Source: an uncultured Bdellovibrionales bacterium
GTDB lineage: Bacteria; Bdellovibrionota; Bdellovibrionia; Bdellovibrionales; UBA1609
Assembly: GCA_938002015.1 (NCBI GenBank)
Contig: CALLAU010000054.1
Coordinates: forward strand, 23,091-87,090
Direction of reading: 5' to 3'
Length of the DNA stretch: 64,000 nt
In this document: piece after piece, positions 33,265 to 42,920 of the stretch
How the letters are laid out: every line of letters begins with the position of its first letter
How positions within the stretch are numbered: the stretch's first letter is position 1
Notes under the pieces: generated by a model
The model's database searches: none
What the model saw: the letters and a program-made list of their open reading frames with translations, nothing else
Told to the model about the DNA's origin: nothing
Program-made: the position numbers and the translations under genes

Positions 33265-35508
33265 TTATTGCTCAGAATTTTGACCTTCATAAAACCTTTT
33301 ATAAAGGTTGTTTTTTCTAATGTATAAAGAACGGCACCTGCAGTTTATGGAGTCTGGATCGTTTTCTAGGTCACATTCAAAGGCTTTAAACATTAAAGCT
33401 TCACCTGCATTCGGGTTTTCACTTAAGTAGCGATAATTATTCCTAGAGATCATAAGCTCACACTGAGCAGAAAAAGGATCCATTTTTCTTCTTCCATAAG
33501 GCATGCTGTTTCCAAAAGGCACAGGAAGAGCTTCTTCTGATAAAACAGATTCTAAGTAATCCATAAGCTCTTGTCTCTTACCTGTACTCCCAACACTTCC
33601 AGCTCCACTATACTCTTTAAAGAGCTCTCTATGATAATCTGGACTCATCCAGTCCGTGTTCATTCTTGGAGGAATTCTTTCTTCAGGATCGTTATGACAA
33701 CTCTCACAGCCTTGTCTTACAGCGTTTATAGCAACAGGAACTGACTCATCCCACTTAGGTAAGTTAATAAGGTCTTCATCTAGTACATATACTTGATGAG
33801 GGAGTTTGCCTTCAGTCTTAAGCTTTGCAAGCTCAACTAGTTCAGATCTAGATCTTTCAAGAAAAAGTGAGCAGTGCTTTGATACAGGAAGCCCTTTAAG
33901 CTTTGGACTGCTATACCCATAATAGTTTTGAGTTTTTTCAACAAACTTTTGCTGAGAAGAACTAAAGCCAGATCTCTGCCCTCCAGCTTCATTTAAATAG
34001 TTTTTAAAATAATCACTCCCATTAAATAGATAATGCCTTTGCTCTGCGCCCTCTCTATCATCTCGATTTGTTATTTCACTTGGAAAAACGGCTCTAGCTA
34101 GATCCCATAAAACAAGCTCGTTTAAATCAGCAAAAACATTACCATAGTGATAACTTGCAATATCTTCATTACCCTCTAAGTTCCAAGCATGAAGAGGCAG
34201 ATGAGCAAGCCCTCCATTAGCTTCATTAACAAGGTTATACTGATACGCTAAAAGGTATTGTCTATCCATAGTTTCTTGATTTCTAATATTTGGATAAACA
34301 AGCTCAAAGGTTTGCTCTAAATCTTTATAAGTAAGTCCTGAGACATTCACACTTGAGTTTTTATCACAGTTATACTTTGAAGCTAGGAGTGAGTATTTAA
34401 ACTTATCAAATTCTGGAAAATTTAAAATTTCTTTTGCAACATTTTCAGCATGGTAAAACGTCATGATGGAAGTTAAATAAAAGTTTGGTCTTAAAATATA
34501 ATGCCCATACTCTCTATGAAAATTTCTTCTATAAGGTGCGGACTTTAAAAATTCAGGAACACTTTCACCAACATCAGTGTAAAGTTCTTTTAAAGATACA
34601 AGGTGTTTATACCTTTTTCTCTCTTTCATACTATCAGAAAAACTCTTAAAATGAGTTTTATGCACACTTATCTCATTTCTAACAACCTCTTGATATAAAG
34701 GGTTTTCATCTAAGAGCTTTCTTAGTCTAAAAAGCTCTTCATGATCACCAAAAGTAAACTCGTTAACATGCCCTATAGTTTCAGGCCAATTTACTCCAAC
34801 ACCATCTGAAGTCCCTTCAATACCAACAATATCATTTAAACCTCCATAAAAACCTGGCCATAAAGGATACTGCGGGAAGATCGGTTTTAATTGATCTAAG
34901 TAAGCACTTGCATGTTCTATTTTAATTGCCTTAGGAGTACCTGAATGACACATCACACACTTTGCTGGATTTTTTAATTCTTCAATTTTTGAATCTTTAA
35001 AACCAAGTTCTGAAAAATCCCACACTTTTTTATCTGGGTTCCACTTAATAACTTCAATATTATCTCCACCCTGCATCTTCTTACTATCTAAGTCAGTACC
35101 TCCATTAAAGGTCATCATAGTTTTTGCTCTTGGACCAAATAAAATAACTCTTGGAGAAGTTGGAGTTCCTTTTTGTATGCTATAGCTTCTATGAACAAAG
35201 GTGTAATGCCTTCTATAGTTTTTAGGAAGGCTTTCTATAAACTTATCAATCCAGTCATCTTCAGCTGTTAGGCCTAAAGCTTTTTCAGAGTTAAAACTTT
35301 CTAAAGCTAAGTTTAAATCAAACTCATCTTTAGAAAACTTATTAACATCATCAATAAATCTAGTTTTTAAATTCGATATACGTCCATGAACTGATGCCGG
35401 CCTTCTTACTTTCTTTAAACTTAGAGCTCCTTTATTCCTATTACTAAAAATACTTAGAAAAAGAGCTAAACAAAGGAGAGGTGATGCTATTTTAAAAAAG
35501 TTTTTCAT
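33265..35508 (-). CDS. Large exported protein with two haem c (CxxCH) sites
   Basis: These 747 residues begin with a membrane anchor or signal segment (MKNFFKIASPLLCLALFLSI). Two c-type haem motifs lie far apart: Cys184-x-x-Cys-His (KCVMCHSGT) and Cys601-x-x-Cys-His (GCESCHNDP). Between them are 400 residues with no recognisable fold. A third Cys cluster ends the protein (CRCRSLY). A periplasmic electron carrier or a di-haem oxidase is plausible. It precedes the peroxidase genes on the same strand by 133 bases. Family not recognised. Confidence 0.7.
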   Translation of the reverse strand: MKNFFKIASPLLCLALFLSIFSNRNKGALSLKKVRRPASVHGRISNLKTRFIDDVNKFSKDEFDLNLALESFNSEKALGLTAEDDWIDKFIESLPKNYRRHYTFVHRSYSIQKGTPTSPRVILFGPRAKTMMTFNGGTDLDSKKMQGGDNIEVIKWNPDKKVWDFSELGFKDSKIEELKNPAKCVMCHSGTPKAIKIEHASAYLDQLKPIFPQYPLWPGFYGGLNDIVGIEGTSDGVGVNWPETIGHVNEFTFGDHEELFRLRKLLDENPLYQEVVRNEISVHKTHFKSFSDSMKERKRYKHLVSLKELYTDVGESVPEFLKSAPYRRNFHREYGHYILRPNFYLTSIMTFYHAENVAKEILNFPEFDKFKYSLLASKYNCDKNSSVNVSGLTYKDLEQTFELVYPNIRNQETMDRQYLLAYQYNLVNEANGGLAHLPLHAWNLEGNEDIASYHYGNVFADLNELVLWDLARAVFPSEITNRDDREGAEQRHYLFNGSDYFKNYLNEAGGQRSGFSSSQQKFVEKTQNYYGYSSPKLKGLPVSKHCSLFLERSRSELVELAKLKTEGKLPHQVYVLDEDLINLPKWDESVPVAINAVRQGCESCHNDPEERIPPRMNTDWMSPDYHRELFKEYSGAGSVGSTGKRQELMDYLESVLSEEALPVPFGNSMPYGRRKMDPFSAQCELMISRNNYRYLSENPNAGEALMFKAFECDLENDPDSINCRCRSLYIRKNNLYKRFYEGQNSEQ

Positions 35509-35607
35509 CTTAAAAGACTTAACGGCGCAAAGCTTTTAAGTCTTGATAAAAATGAAGTAAAAATAAAGGTTTAGACCTCTTAATAAAGTTTTAATAAACT
35601 TTATTAA

Positions 35608-36468
35608 CTAGTGCTTACTATACTTTTCTCCAGCTTTAACTTTAAAATTTAAGAAATCCTGAGCTAAAGGACAGTGAAAACCACTTGAAACAGCGCAAGG
35701 AGGGTTAAAAGTATAGTTAAAATCAATCTCTACTTCATCTCCTGTTACAAGCTCATCTGATTTTTTAGGAAGGTCTACTACCACATACCTACCAGCTCCA
35801 TAAGTTGACCCACCACTGGTTTTATCTTTAAACATGAGCATCACTTTCTCTACCTCGCTCCCAGGCTCAGCAAAAACGGAAAGTGTTTCTTCACTATCTT
35901 TAATCTTTAGCACCCCTATTTTATTAAAGTCTCTAGTTGTTCCATCAGATCTACCAAATCTTTTTGTCTCTGGTTTTTTTAACTTTTTAAAAGTCGAGGA
36001 TTTTTTATATTTTGAAGAGTAAGCATAAAAATCTCTTTTTCTCTTTTTATCTAAATTCTTAATTTCTTGGTCATATAAAAATATTCTTGCCTTTGAAGAG
36101 GCCTCTTCCTTATAAAAAACTATATTTAACGCAATTCTATCATTTACAATAATAGGCTCTTTCGTATCTCCAATAATTTTGCCATCTTTAATTAATTTCT
36201 CTTGATCAAAATCAATCACATACTTTTCATCCGTATCAAAAGAACTGATTTTCTCTAATTTATAATCTGTCTCTTCAGTTTTAGTAATATAAAACTCCCC
36301 TTCACCAAGAGTAATATAAATATGTTGAAGCGCTGCCGGTACAGAGATTTTTTCATTAAATCTTTCTTGAGCTTTTTTAACCCAGTCTTGCCATTTTTCA
36401 GGAGCGACTTCTTTTTTAAAACAGCCAGAAAAGAAAGTCAGAATAACAATCAAGCTAAAAATCTTCAT
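35608..36468 (-). CDS. Lipoprotein of unknown function
   Basis: These 286 residues begin MKIFSLIVILTFFSGC (lipobox FSGC). The mature part is lysine-rich and acidic with alternating strands, a cluster of basic residues (KKRKRDFYAYSSKYKKSSTF) near 150, and two late Cys (CAVSSGFHC). No motif recognised. It lies 99 bases upstream of the two-haem protein gene and 54 downstream of the MFS gene and may be part of the same transcription unit. Confidence 0.65.
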   Translation of the reverse strand: MKIFSLIVILTFFSGCFKKEVAPEKWQDWVKKAQERFNEKISVPAALQHIYITLGEGEFYITKTEETDYKLEKISSFDTDEKYVIDFDQEKLIKDGKIIGDTKEPIIVNDRIALNIVFYKEEASSKARIFLYDQEIKNLDKKRKRDFYAYSSKYKKSSTFKKLKKPETKRFGRSDGTTRDFNKIGVLKIKDSEETLSVFAEPGSEVEKVMLMFKDKTSGGSTYGAGRYVVVDLPKKSDELVTGDEVEIDFNYTFNPPCAVSSGFHCPLAQDFLNFKVKAGEKYSKH

Positions 36469-36511
36469 ATTAACAACACCACACCTTTAATTAGTTTTTA
36501 TTTTACTTATT

Positions 36512-36541
36512 TTAAAACTTACTTAAAACTTACTTAAAACT
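36512..36541. repeat. 11-bp tandem repeat at the MFS gene stop codon
   Basis: TTAAAACTTAC is repeated at 36512-36522 and 36523-36533 with a partial third copy to 36541. The repeat spans the last codons and stop of the MFS gene, so a change in copy number would keep the same C-terminus or move the stop by one repeat unit. Confidence 0.6.
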
Positions 36542-37752
36542 CTATTTTCTTTTTTAAAATTAGACAAATGAAAGAGGTACCAAATAACAGACATTAAAAA
36601 GAAAACAAGCCCAGCAACTCTTAAAGTGATCTCTTCTCCAACCGTATCAGCAAAATACCCAACTGGAAAAGAAGCCACAGGCCCAATGCTTCCAAAAGCC
36701 AAACCCACTAAAGCACTCACTCTACCTCGGTACTCTTCATCTACATCAAGCTGTAAACCCACAGTAAGAGCTGCAAACATAAGATAACTTGAAAACCCCA
36801 TACAAAACATTGTGATCCCTGCAAAAAGCACTGTTGGAGCAAAGGAGATCACTTGAAAAAAGAAGAATATAAGTGGAATACCTAGTTTTACAGCTACAAC
36901 TGGACGCTTAGGCTTCCATACAGCAAAGCCAACTGAGCCTATCATTGAACCAAGAGCAGGAAACATAAAAAGGTTTCCAAACTCTTGAGCAGTTAGCCCA
37001 AATTTAGTCGCCACTAGAGTTTTTAAAACTGTCACATAAACTGGAAAAATAGTGATCATGGCTAATGTGAGCTGGCCTATTTGATACCTAAGTTTCTTAT
37101 TATGCCAAAAGTAGGAAAGAGACGACTGCTGATCAACTTTATGAGCCCTCTCAGGCCTTGGATAAAGCTTTAAAAAGCGTACAGCAATCGCTACTATAAT
37201 AAAACCTAGTCCATCAAAAAGAAAAACCACACTTGGTCCGTAAAAATTAAGAACAACACCGGCAACAAACGGTCCTAGCATTCTTCCAAAGTGAAAATTT
37301 GTAGAGTTAATCGCCATAGCTTGTTGAAAATCTTCTTTAGGAACAAGTCTAACAACCACGGCTTGAAAAGTTGGCGAGTCATAGGACATGATCACACCTT
37401 CAATAAAAGCAAAAACAGCTAAGTGCCAAATCTGAATACTGCCCCATTCACAGAACAAGGCTAAAGAAAGAACCAAAGCACCCATAGCAAGCTGAGTCCA
37501 AAACATTAGTTTCTTTGCATCACTTCTATCTACTAGCGCTCCGCCTTTTAGAATAAGAAGAGTCACTGGAACAGCTCCAGCAAGCATCACCACACCTAAA
37601 GCGCTAGATTGCCCCGTTAATTCTAAAATAATCCAAGAACGCGCAAGTTCATGAGACCACCTTCCAACTAAAGAAAGGGTTCTTACAAAAAAGAAGATAA
37701 GAAAATTTTTGTTTTTAAATGGAGCTAAGCGAGTTGATAAGAATGTGCTCAA
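36523..37752 (-). CDS. MFS exporter (MFS_3/EntS-like)
   Basis: These 409 residues with about 12 membrane segments resemble enterobactin-exporter-like major facilitators: RTLSLVGRWSHELARSWIIL then the motif A-like segment GGALVDRSDAKKLMF at about 70, and EYRGRVSALVGLAFGSIGPV in the second half. Start is TTG 37752, needed to include the first helix, with GGAGG eight bases upstream inside a terminator hairpin. Substrate unknown. The closest family role is export of siderophores, lipids or drugs. It lies after the terminator of the metzincin gene. Confidence 0.85.
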   Translation of the reverse strand: MSTFLSTRLAPFKNKNFLIFFFVRTLSLVGRWSHELARSWIILELTGQSSALGVVMLAGAVPVTLLILKGGALVDRSDAKKLMFWTQLAMGALVLSLALFCEWGSIQIWHLAVFAFIEGVIMSYDSPTFQAVVVRLVPKEDFQQAMAINSTNFHFGRMLGPFVAGVVLNFYGPSVVFLFDGLGFIIVAIAVRFLKLYPRPERAHKVDQQSSLSYFWHNKKLRYQIGQLTLAMITIFPVYVTVLKTLVATKFGLTAQEFGNLFMFPALGSMIGSVGFAVWKPKRPVVAVKLGIPLIFFFFQVISFAPTVLFAGITMFCMGFSSYLMFAALTVGLQLDVDEEYRGRVSALVGLAFGSIGPVASFPVGYFADTVGEEITLRVAGLVFFLMSVIWYLFHLSNFKKENRVLSKF

Positions 37753-37754
37753 AT

Positions 37755-37787
37755 AAAAAAACCTCCACTACACTTAGTAATGGAGGT
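37755..37787 (-). terminator. Minus-strand terminator that also carries the MFS ribosome site
   Basis: On the minus strand ACCTCCA (37787-37781) and TGGAGGT (37767-37761) pair over 7 bp with a 13-base loop, followed by T6 at 37760-37755. It ends the 1696-residue metzincin gene. The 3' arm GGAGG is the only Shine-Dalgarno for the MFS TTG at 37752, so folding would hide it. Confidence 0.75.
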
Positions 37788-37810
37788 TATATACCTTGAA
37801 AAAGGTATTA

Positions 37811-40800
37811 TTAGAAGCGCTGAAGTCTTAAAAAAGCAGAGATCATATTTCTCAGCATGTTTTTCTGAGCATCAGCTTCTTCCTTTTCTGTCCTAGCAGA
37901 AAGAACCCTAGAGTTATGCCTGCCAACATTTTGATCAACAACCGCTCTAAGGTCTTCATATGTAAAGATTGTAGCTTTATAAACTTCTCTTTCTGAAGAG
38001 ACATGCTTAATAAGGTCAGTATTTCCTCGCAGGGCTTCAGGAAGCGCACAAACAAACTCTTGATTAGCTTTTAATAAGTTATCTCTATTGTAAGCAGCTT
38101 CTTTCTTAATGGCATCTCCCATCGTTAGAGCTTCATACTCAGTGACAGCTGAGGATACAACCTCAATAGCATTAACCATTCTTGCTCTAGCTTCAGCAGC
38201 CGAATCGGGTGAATATTCATTTAACTCACCCATTCTACTGATTTGAGATTTCATCTGTGCAATAAAACCCTCAGATTGAAAGTATGATATCGGAGTTTCT
38301 TCAGTTTCAGGGTTACCATCTAAATCAATGAAAACTATTGGAGTAGTTCCAAAACCACCAACCTTTGAGTTAATTAACGAAGCTATTATACTCAATTCGC
38401 TCTCATTAAGTTGAATACCCTCTTCAGGTTCTTCTTCCAATAAAAACCTACGGTAAGCTTCATTTACTTCATCAAACAAACCATCCAACTTATTCCTAAA
38501 ACCTCCAACTCTTTGTTCAGTAAATGTTGGAGATGCGAACTCATCACCAGCATGAAGAGTGAAGAGCTCTCGACCAAACTTATATAACAACTCGTATATT
38601 TTCTCACCATCAACTAACTCTGCCTTTTGGCTTTCGTTAATAGCATCAAACCTCTCAATAGAGTCCTTAACAAAAGCAGCTCCTTCATATGGATATACAA
38701 AGTAACTACCTAAATCCATAAACTTAATGTCAGCCCCACTTCTTACATAATAGTCCTTTTGATATGATGAAACTAATTCAACTCTAAATTGCTCAGCTCT
38801 CTTTAATGAAGCATCTCTATCATTGGGCACTGTGATTGCACTTCTATACATAGCTGCATAAAAACCAACTAGCTCATCTTCCTCAGAAAATCTAGAGTAA
38901 GCAGGGTTTAATGGTCCTCCATAAATAATCGAAGCATCACTATTGTTATAGCAGCCTTCAAACGCAATTTCTTTAAATCTCGGGGTCAAACTACTGATTA
39001 GCATTGGATCATAACTATCAAATGCTTCTCCGATTTGAGAATAACCTCCCAAAGAAAGCAGAGGAGCTACTTGCTGACTAACAGAACTAACTACCTCTTG
39101 CACTTTGTCAAAAGTCTCTTGATCTTCTTTTTCTGATACCGGCGCAAGAAGTCCAGCTCCAAAAGCACCACGACTATTTAATCTAACCCCATTATTTACT
39201 CTATCTTCTAATCGAGCTCTAACAATGGTTCTTAAGTCAACTTCATCAATCATATTGGGGTAAAGTCCAGAAGCCCTGTCTTCAAAACTAGTAACTGTTC
39301 TTTGCGTAATTGCAGCAAAGGAATTCGCTCTATAATTACTAAATCCTATAGTATCAAAACCAGTATTAGATCTAAGCCTATTATGTGAATATCTATAGCC
39401 TTGTAAAGGGTTTCCTACTTCTTCAATATTTGCAATGGCTAAACCTTGAGTCTGCGGGTCTACTAAATAAGATTTTTTAGATACAAGATAAGTATTGAGA
39501 GCTTGTCTAGATATTTGGTCTAAACAACTACCAACATGAACATCTGCTTCATCATCTATACTTAACTGTATGAACTGTTTAATCTTTGAAAACTCAACAA
39601 CTTCTTTAAGGGGCTCTCTTAATAAAGCCTGATTGTTAGACTTGTTAACAGGCATATAATCTACAACGCAATAATGGTTGAGCGTAAACGACTCATCCAA
39701 TAAAAAGTTAAAGATTATATTTCTAGCTTGATAGTACTCTTTAAAAAGCTTTTGTTGAGCCGGGCTACCATTTCTTGAAGCTGATTTCAAAAAATCTGCA
39801 TATTCATTGCTATCCTCAAACTCTTCTAAGTAAGAGTTCTCGGGGCTACCCATCTGTCTTGATAGAATTACCCTCCAAAAAGAGTATATCTCTCTTAATC
39901 GCTCAATTTGTTTTCGGGTGTATTTATCAAAGCCCCATTGGCTTCCAATCCTAGTATCTCTTGTTACTACGGAAATGGCCTTAACATACTTGATGTCTCT
40001 AATAATTGCCTCTGCTTTTTCTGCTGGAGTTGCACCTATATCGCTAAAATCACACATAGGATCTTCGTTAAGCCTAAAACCACCTTGTAAAACAGAGAAT
40101 CCAATTTGAATGTCAGAGTCATCACATGTTTCATACACCTTTCTAGGGACTCGAGTCTCTGCCACAGCTTGGTTAATTGACTTAGCAGCTGTTACCATCT
40201 CGCCAGCCTCATTTGCTTCAACATCAACAACTGATACAAGGCTGTTCTCCAGGTTCTCAAACCTTCCAGTTTGTATAAAACGAACTGCTGCTAGGTCATA
40301 GGGACCAGGAAAGTAAGTACTTACTGTTGAACTATTACCATAATCCATGATTGATGATGTTGGCCAAAAGTCTTTACCAGGAATATCCTCAATATCAGTG
40401 TCATATACGTCTTTAATAAACTCAGCAGTAAGATAGTTATCTTCATCTGAACTACCATGCATATTATGGTGCAGCCCAGAGCCATGCAACATTTCATGTA
40501 CAGTAGTTGCGAGAATTCTTTCAACTGCTAGTTTTGTCGAACAATCTTCTATTTCATCTTTTAAGTCATTATAGATATTCCTAGATGAAAACGTTGGTAA
40601 ATTTTGCTCATTCATAGATGATTTAAGCGCACTAAGCTTAGCTGCTAGCGGCTGGCACAGATTAGTTATGTAAGCGTGTCTTGATGGGGCAAAATCTTTA
40701 TACGGATTATTTAACTCCGCATATGCAAGCTGATCAATACCAAAGTTTAATGACCCATTGTTCTCTGCCTGAGCTGTCAACTTTATTTGAGAGTAAAAAT

Positions 40801-42901
40801 CATCAAAGTTACTATGCAGTAAATCTGAAGATGAACCATAGCCAGCTTGAGACAAAAAGTTACTGTCATAGTTAAAAGTGAAACCTCCACTGGAAACAAT
40901 ACCTGCAGAACTACTAATAGTAGGCATGACACCAATATGAGGTGTAGAAAAGCTTGGCAAGCTAAGCTCCATTGTATTTTCATTTTTCTCTCTAGCTTGA
41001 AAGTCAAAGTTTCCCATGTTTGCTAAAACGTAATTAAGTCTCTTATCTATTATTCCAACGTTAAACTCAAACTTATCGTTATTGAGAATACCAGGAACTG
41101 ACGAGTTTATAGACTCTGCCTCAGGTATTTCAATAAAGTCACCACGTAGACCAGGGTTAACTATAACAGTTCCAGATCCCTTTCCTAGAACACCTTCAAC
41201 ATAAGATAGTACAAAGGATTGCTGGTAACCTAAATCCGCTGCAGCAACTACATAATTACTCCCCCCAACAATTTGACCATTAGTCGGTTGAGTGAATGGC
41301 GCTGACCAACCCCCACTACCAGTATAAAGTAGAGATGAGAAGTTCACTTTTAAAAACCTAGGATCTCCAAAATCAACTGGTGTCGAGCTATAAGAAAACC
41401 TTGGAGGCTTTACCTCATTACCAAACTCATCAACAGTATAACCTTCATAAGCTTTTTCATAAAGTTTATTATAAATGTCTGTAGCTCTTTTTAAAACGTC
41501 TTTAACCCATGGCTCATTTGCAAGTGCACCAGTAGGTCTAATCTCAACATTAATACCGTGAGCATATCTAGAAACATAGCCGTCAACATCACTCTCTAAA
41601 ATATAGCGTTGAGTAACATCATCAAAGGCAACATCTCTACCAAAAGTAATCAGATTAAAGTAAGCCTTATCTGACTTAAAACTTTCACGTGCAGGAAACG
41701 ACTCTCCCCAAATCTTTTCAGAAGCCTCTTTTTTTAATAAATTGAACCTTATTTTTCTAGACTCTTCTTTAAGAACCCAGCTAACCATATTCTTTTCAAT
41801 AATTAGTTTCTCTAATACAGCATCAGTAGAAACTTTACTATAAGTCTCAAACCCTTTAAAATTAAAAAAAGCAAAGTCAGCATTTTGAAAGCTAGAAGCG
41901 TTAGTATTTACGGCCTCTTCAGTAAGCGTTTCTCCCACTGCATCAGTTACAGTTCTGAAACTACTATATTTGGTCACTGGTATCTTACCAACAAAGCTTG
42001 CATCTAGCTCTTTATACTCTTCTGAAGCTCTTTCTACAAAAGTGTGGCTATGTCCATAATCAGAGTTTAAAAACAACCCATCGCTTCTTCTAACCATTTC
42101 TACCTGAGGTATAAATGCCATTCGCGCATTTTGCCCTCCTCTTAAAGCACTTCTTTGGTAATTTGTTAATATATAAGAAGAACCAGGCCTGTAACCAGAA
42201 ATCTCATGATACCCAGAAAACATCCAAGACTTAGCCTCACCAGATTCAGAATCAAAAAATAAATCCATTGGGAATGCATCTTTTTTGCTTTCAGACACAA
42301 AAGGAGTTCTCGAACTCCATGCAGGACTTACATGGGTTGCTTTATGAAAATCCTCTGGCTTTAAAAGAGAATCTTCCGATACAAAACTTGTCTTTTTACC
42401 TTGAGCATTTTCAGCATTAAGAAGTCTTACATAAGTTACCGGATATCCCACAAGCGGCATAGCGAGGCGCCCATCTTCTAACGTTTTCGAATAAGTCCAA
42501 GCTTCAAATGGTATATCAAGCTTTTGACCTACTAAATAAATTTTAAGAAATTTTCCATCAAGTTTATGCCAGATTTTATAATCAGCACCAACTTTTGCTT
42601 TGATTCTTAGGTCATCACCTAAAAGCTCTGATTCAGTTTCAAAGTTTACATAAGGAAGGTCATTTATAAAATCAACATCGTCAGCAATTTCAACCGTCTC
42701 GGCTCCAAAGTTTTCACCGCTATCTTGAAAAGACTCAGCTTTAAACGAAAGCCACTTATCATCAATCGAATCAATTGTGACAGTCTCTCCGTTACGAAGC
42801 CCTCCAAATACTGAAGCTCTATCTGGTCGCTTTTTTGCACAACCACTAGCAAGTACCATCGATAACATAAGAATAATCATGTTGCTTATTGATGTTTTCA
42901 T
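37811..42901 (-). CDS. Giant metzincin-type zinc metalloprotease lipoprotein
   Basis: These 1696 residues start MKTSISNMIILMLSMVLASGC (lipobox ASGC). An N-terminal region of about 780 residues is followed by the zinc site His802-Glu803-x-x-His806-x-x-Gly-x-x-His812 (TTVHEMLHGSGLHHNMHG) and the Met-turn SSIMDYGN, both hallmarks of metzincins. The 830 residues after that have no assignment but are helical and acidic. A lipid anchor and size point to a cell-surface or periplasmic protease, perhaps for prey or self envelope proteins. The barrel gene 19 bases upstream may help its display. A terminator follows. Confidence 0.85.
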   Translation of the reverse strand: MKTSISNMIILMLSMVLASGCAKKRPDRASVFGGLRNGETVTIDSIDDKWLSFKAESFQDSGENFGAETVEIADDVDFINDLPYVNFETESELLGDDLRIKAKVGADYKIWHKLDGKFLKIYLVGQKLDIPFEAWTYSKTLEDGRLAMPLVGYPVTYVRLLNAENAQGKKTSFVSEDSLLKPEDFHKATHVSPAWSSRTPFVSESKKDAFPMDLFFDSESGEAKSWMFSGYHEISGYRPGSSYILTNYQRSALRGGQNARMAFIPQVEMVRRSDGLFLNSDYGHSHTFVERASEEYKELDASFVGKIPVTKYSSFRTVTDAVGETLTEEAVNTNASSFQNADFAFFNFKGFETYSKVSTDAVLEKLIIEKNMVSWVLKEESRKIRFNLLKKEASEKIWGESFPARESFKSDKAYFNLITFGRDVAFDDVTQRYILESDVDGYVSRYAHGINVEIRPTGALANEPWVKDVLKRATDIYNKLYEKAYEGYTVDEFGNEVKPPRFSYSSTPVDFGDPRFLKVNFSSLLYTGSGGWSAPFTQPTNGQIVGGSNYVVAAADLGYQQSFVLSYVEGVLGKGSGTVIVNPGLRGDFIEIPEAESINSSVPGILNNDKFEFNVGIIDKRLNYVLANMGNFDFQAREKNENTMELSLPSFSTPHIGVMPTISSSAGIVSSGGFTFNYDSNFLSQAGYGSSSDLLHSNFDDFYSQIKLTAQAENNGSLNFGIDQLAYAELNNPYKDFAPSRHAYITNLCQPLAAKLSALKSSMNEQNLPTFSSRNIYNDLKDEIEDCSTKLAVERILATTVHEMLHGSGLHHNMHGSSDEDNYLTAEFIKDVYDTDIEDIPGKDFWPTSSIMDYGNSSTVSTYFPGPYDLAAVRFIQTGRFENLENSLVSVVDVEANEAGEMVTAAKSINQAVAETRVPRKVYETCDDSDIQIGFSVLQGGFRLNEDPMCDFSDIGATPAEKAEAIIRDIKYVKAISVVTRDTRIGSQWGFDKYTRKQIERLREIYSFWRVILSRQMGSPENSYLEEFEDSNEYADFLKSASRNGSPAQQKLFKEYYQARNIIFNFLLDESFTLNHYCVVDYMPVNKSNNQALLREPLKEVVEFSKIKQFIQLSIDDEADVHVGSCLDQISRQALNTYLVSKKSYLVDPQTQGLAIANIEEVGNPLQGYRYSHNRLRSNTGFDTIGFSNYRANSFAAITQRTVTSFEDRASGLYPNMIDEVDLRTIVRARLEDRVNNGVRLNSRGAFGAGLLAPVSEKEDQETFDKVQEVVSSVSQQVAPLLSLGGYSQIGEAFDSYDPMLISSLTPRFKEIAFEGCYNNSDASIIYGGPLNPAYSRFSEEDELVGFYAAMYRSAITVPNDRDASLKRAEQFRVELVSSYQKDYYVRSGADIKFMDLGSYFVYPYEGAAFVKDSIERFDAINESQKAELVDGEKIYELLYKFGRELFTLHAGDEFASPTFTEQRVGGFRNKLDGLFDEVNEAYRRFLLEEEPEEGIQLNESELSIIASLINSKVGGFGTTPIVFIDLDGNPETEETPISYFQSEGFIAQMKSQISRMGELNEYSPDSAAEARARMVNAIEVVSSAVTEYEALTMGDAIKKEAAYNRDNLLKANQEFVCALPEALRGNTDLIKHVSSEREVYKATIFTYEDLRAVVDQNVGRHNSRVLSARTEKEEADAQKNMLRNMISAFLRLQRF

Positions 42902-42920
42902 TTCTTCCTTCTCTCCTAAC

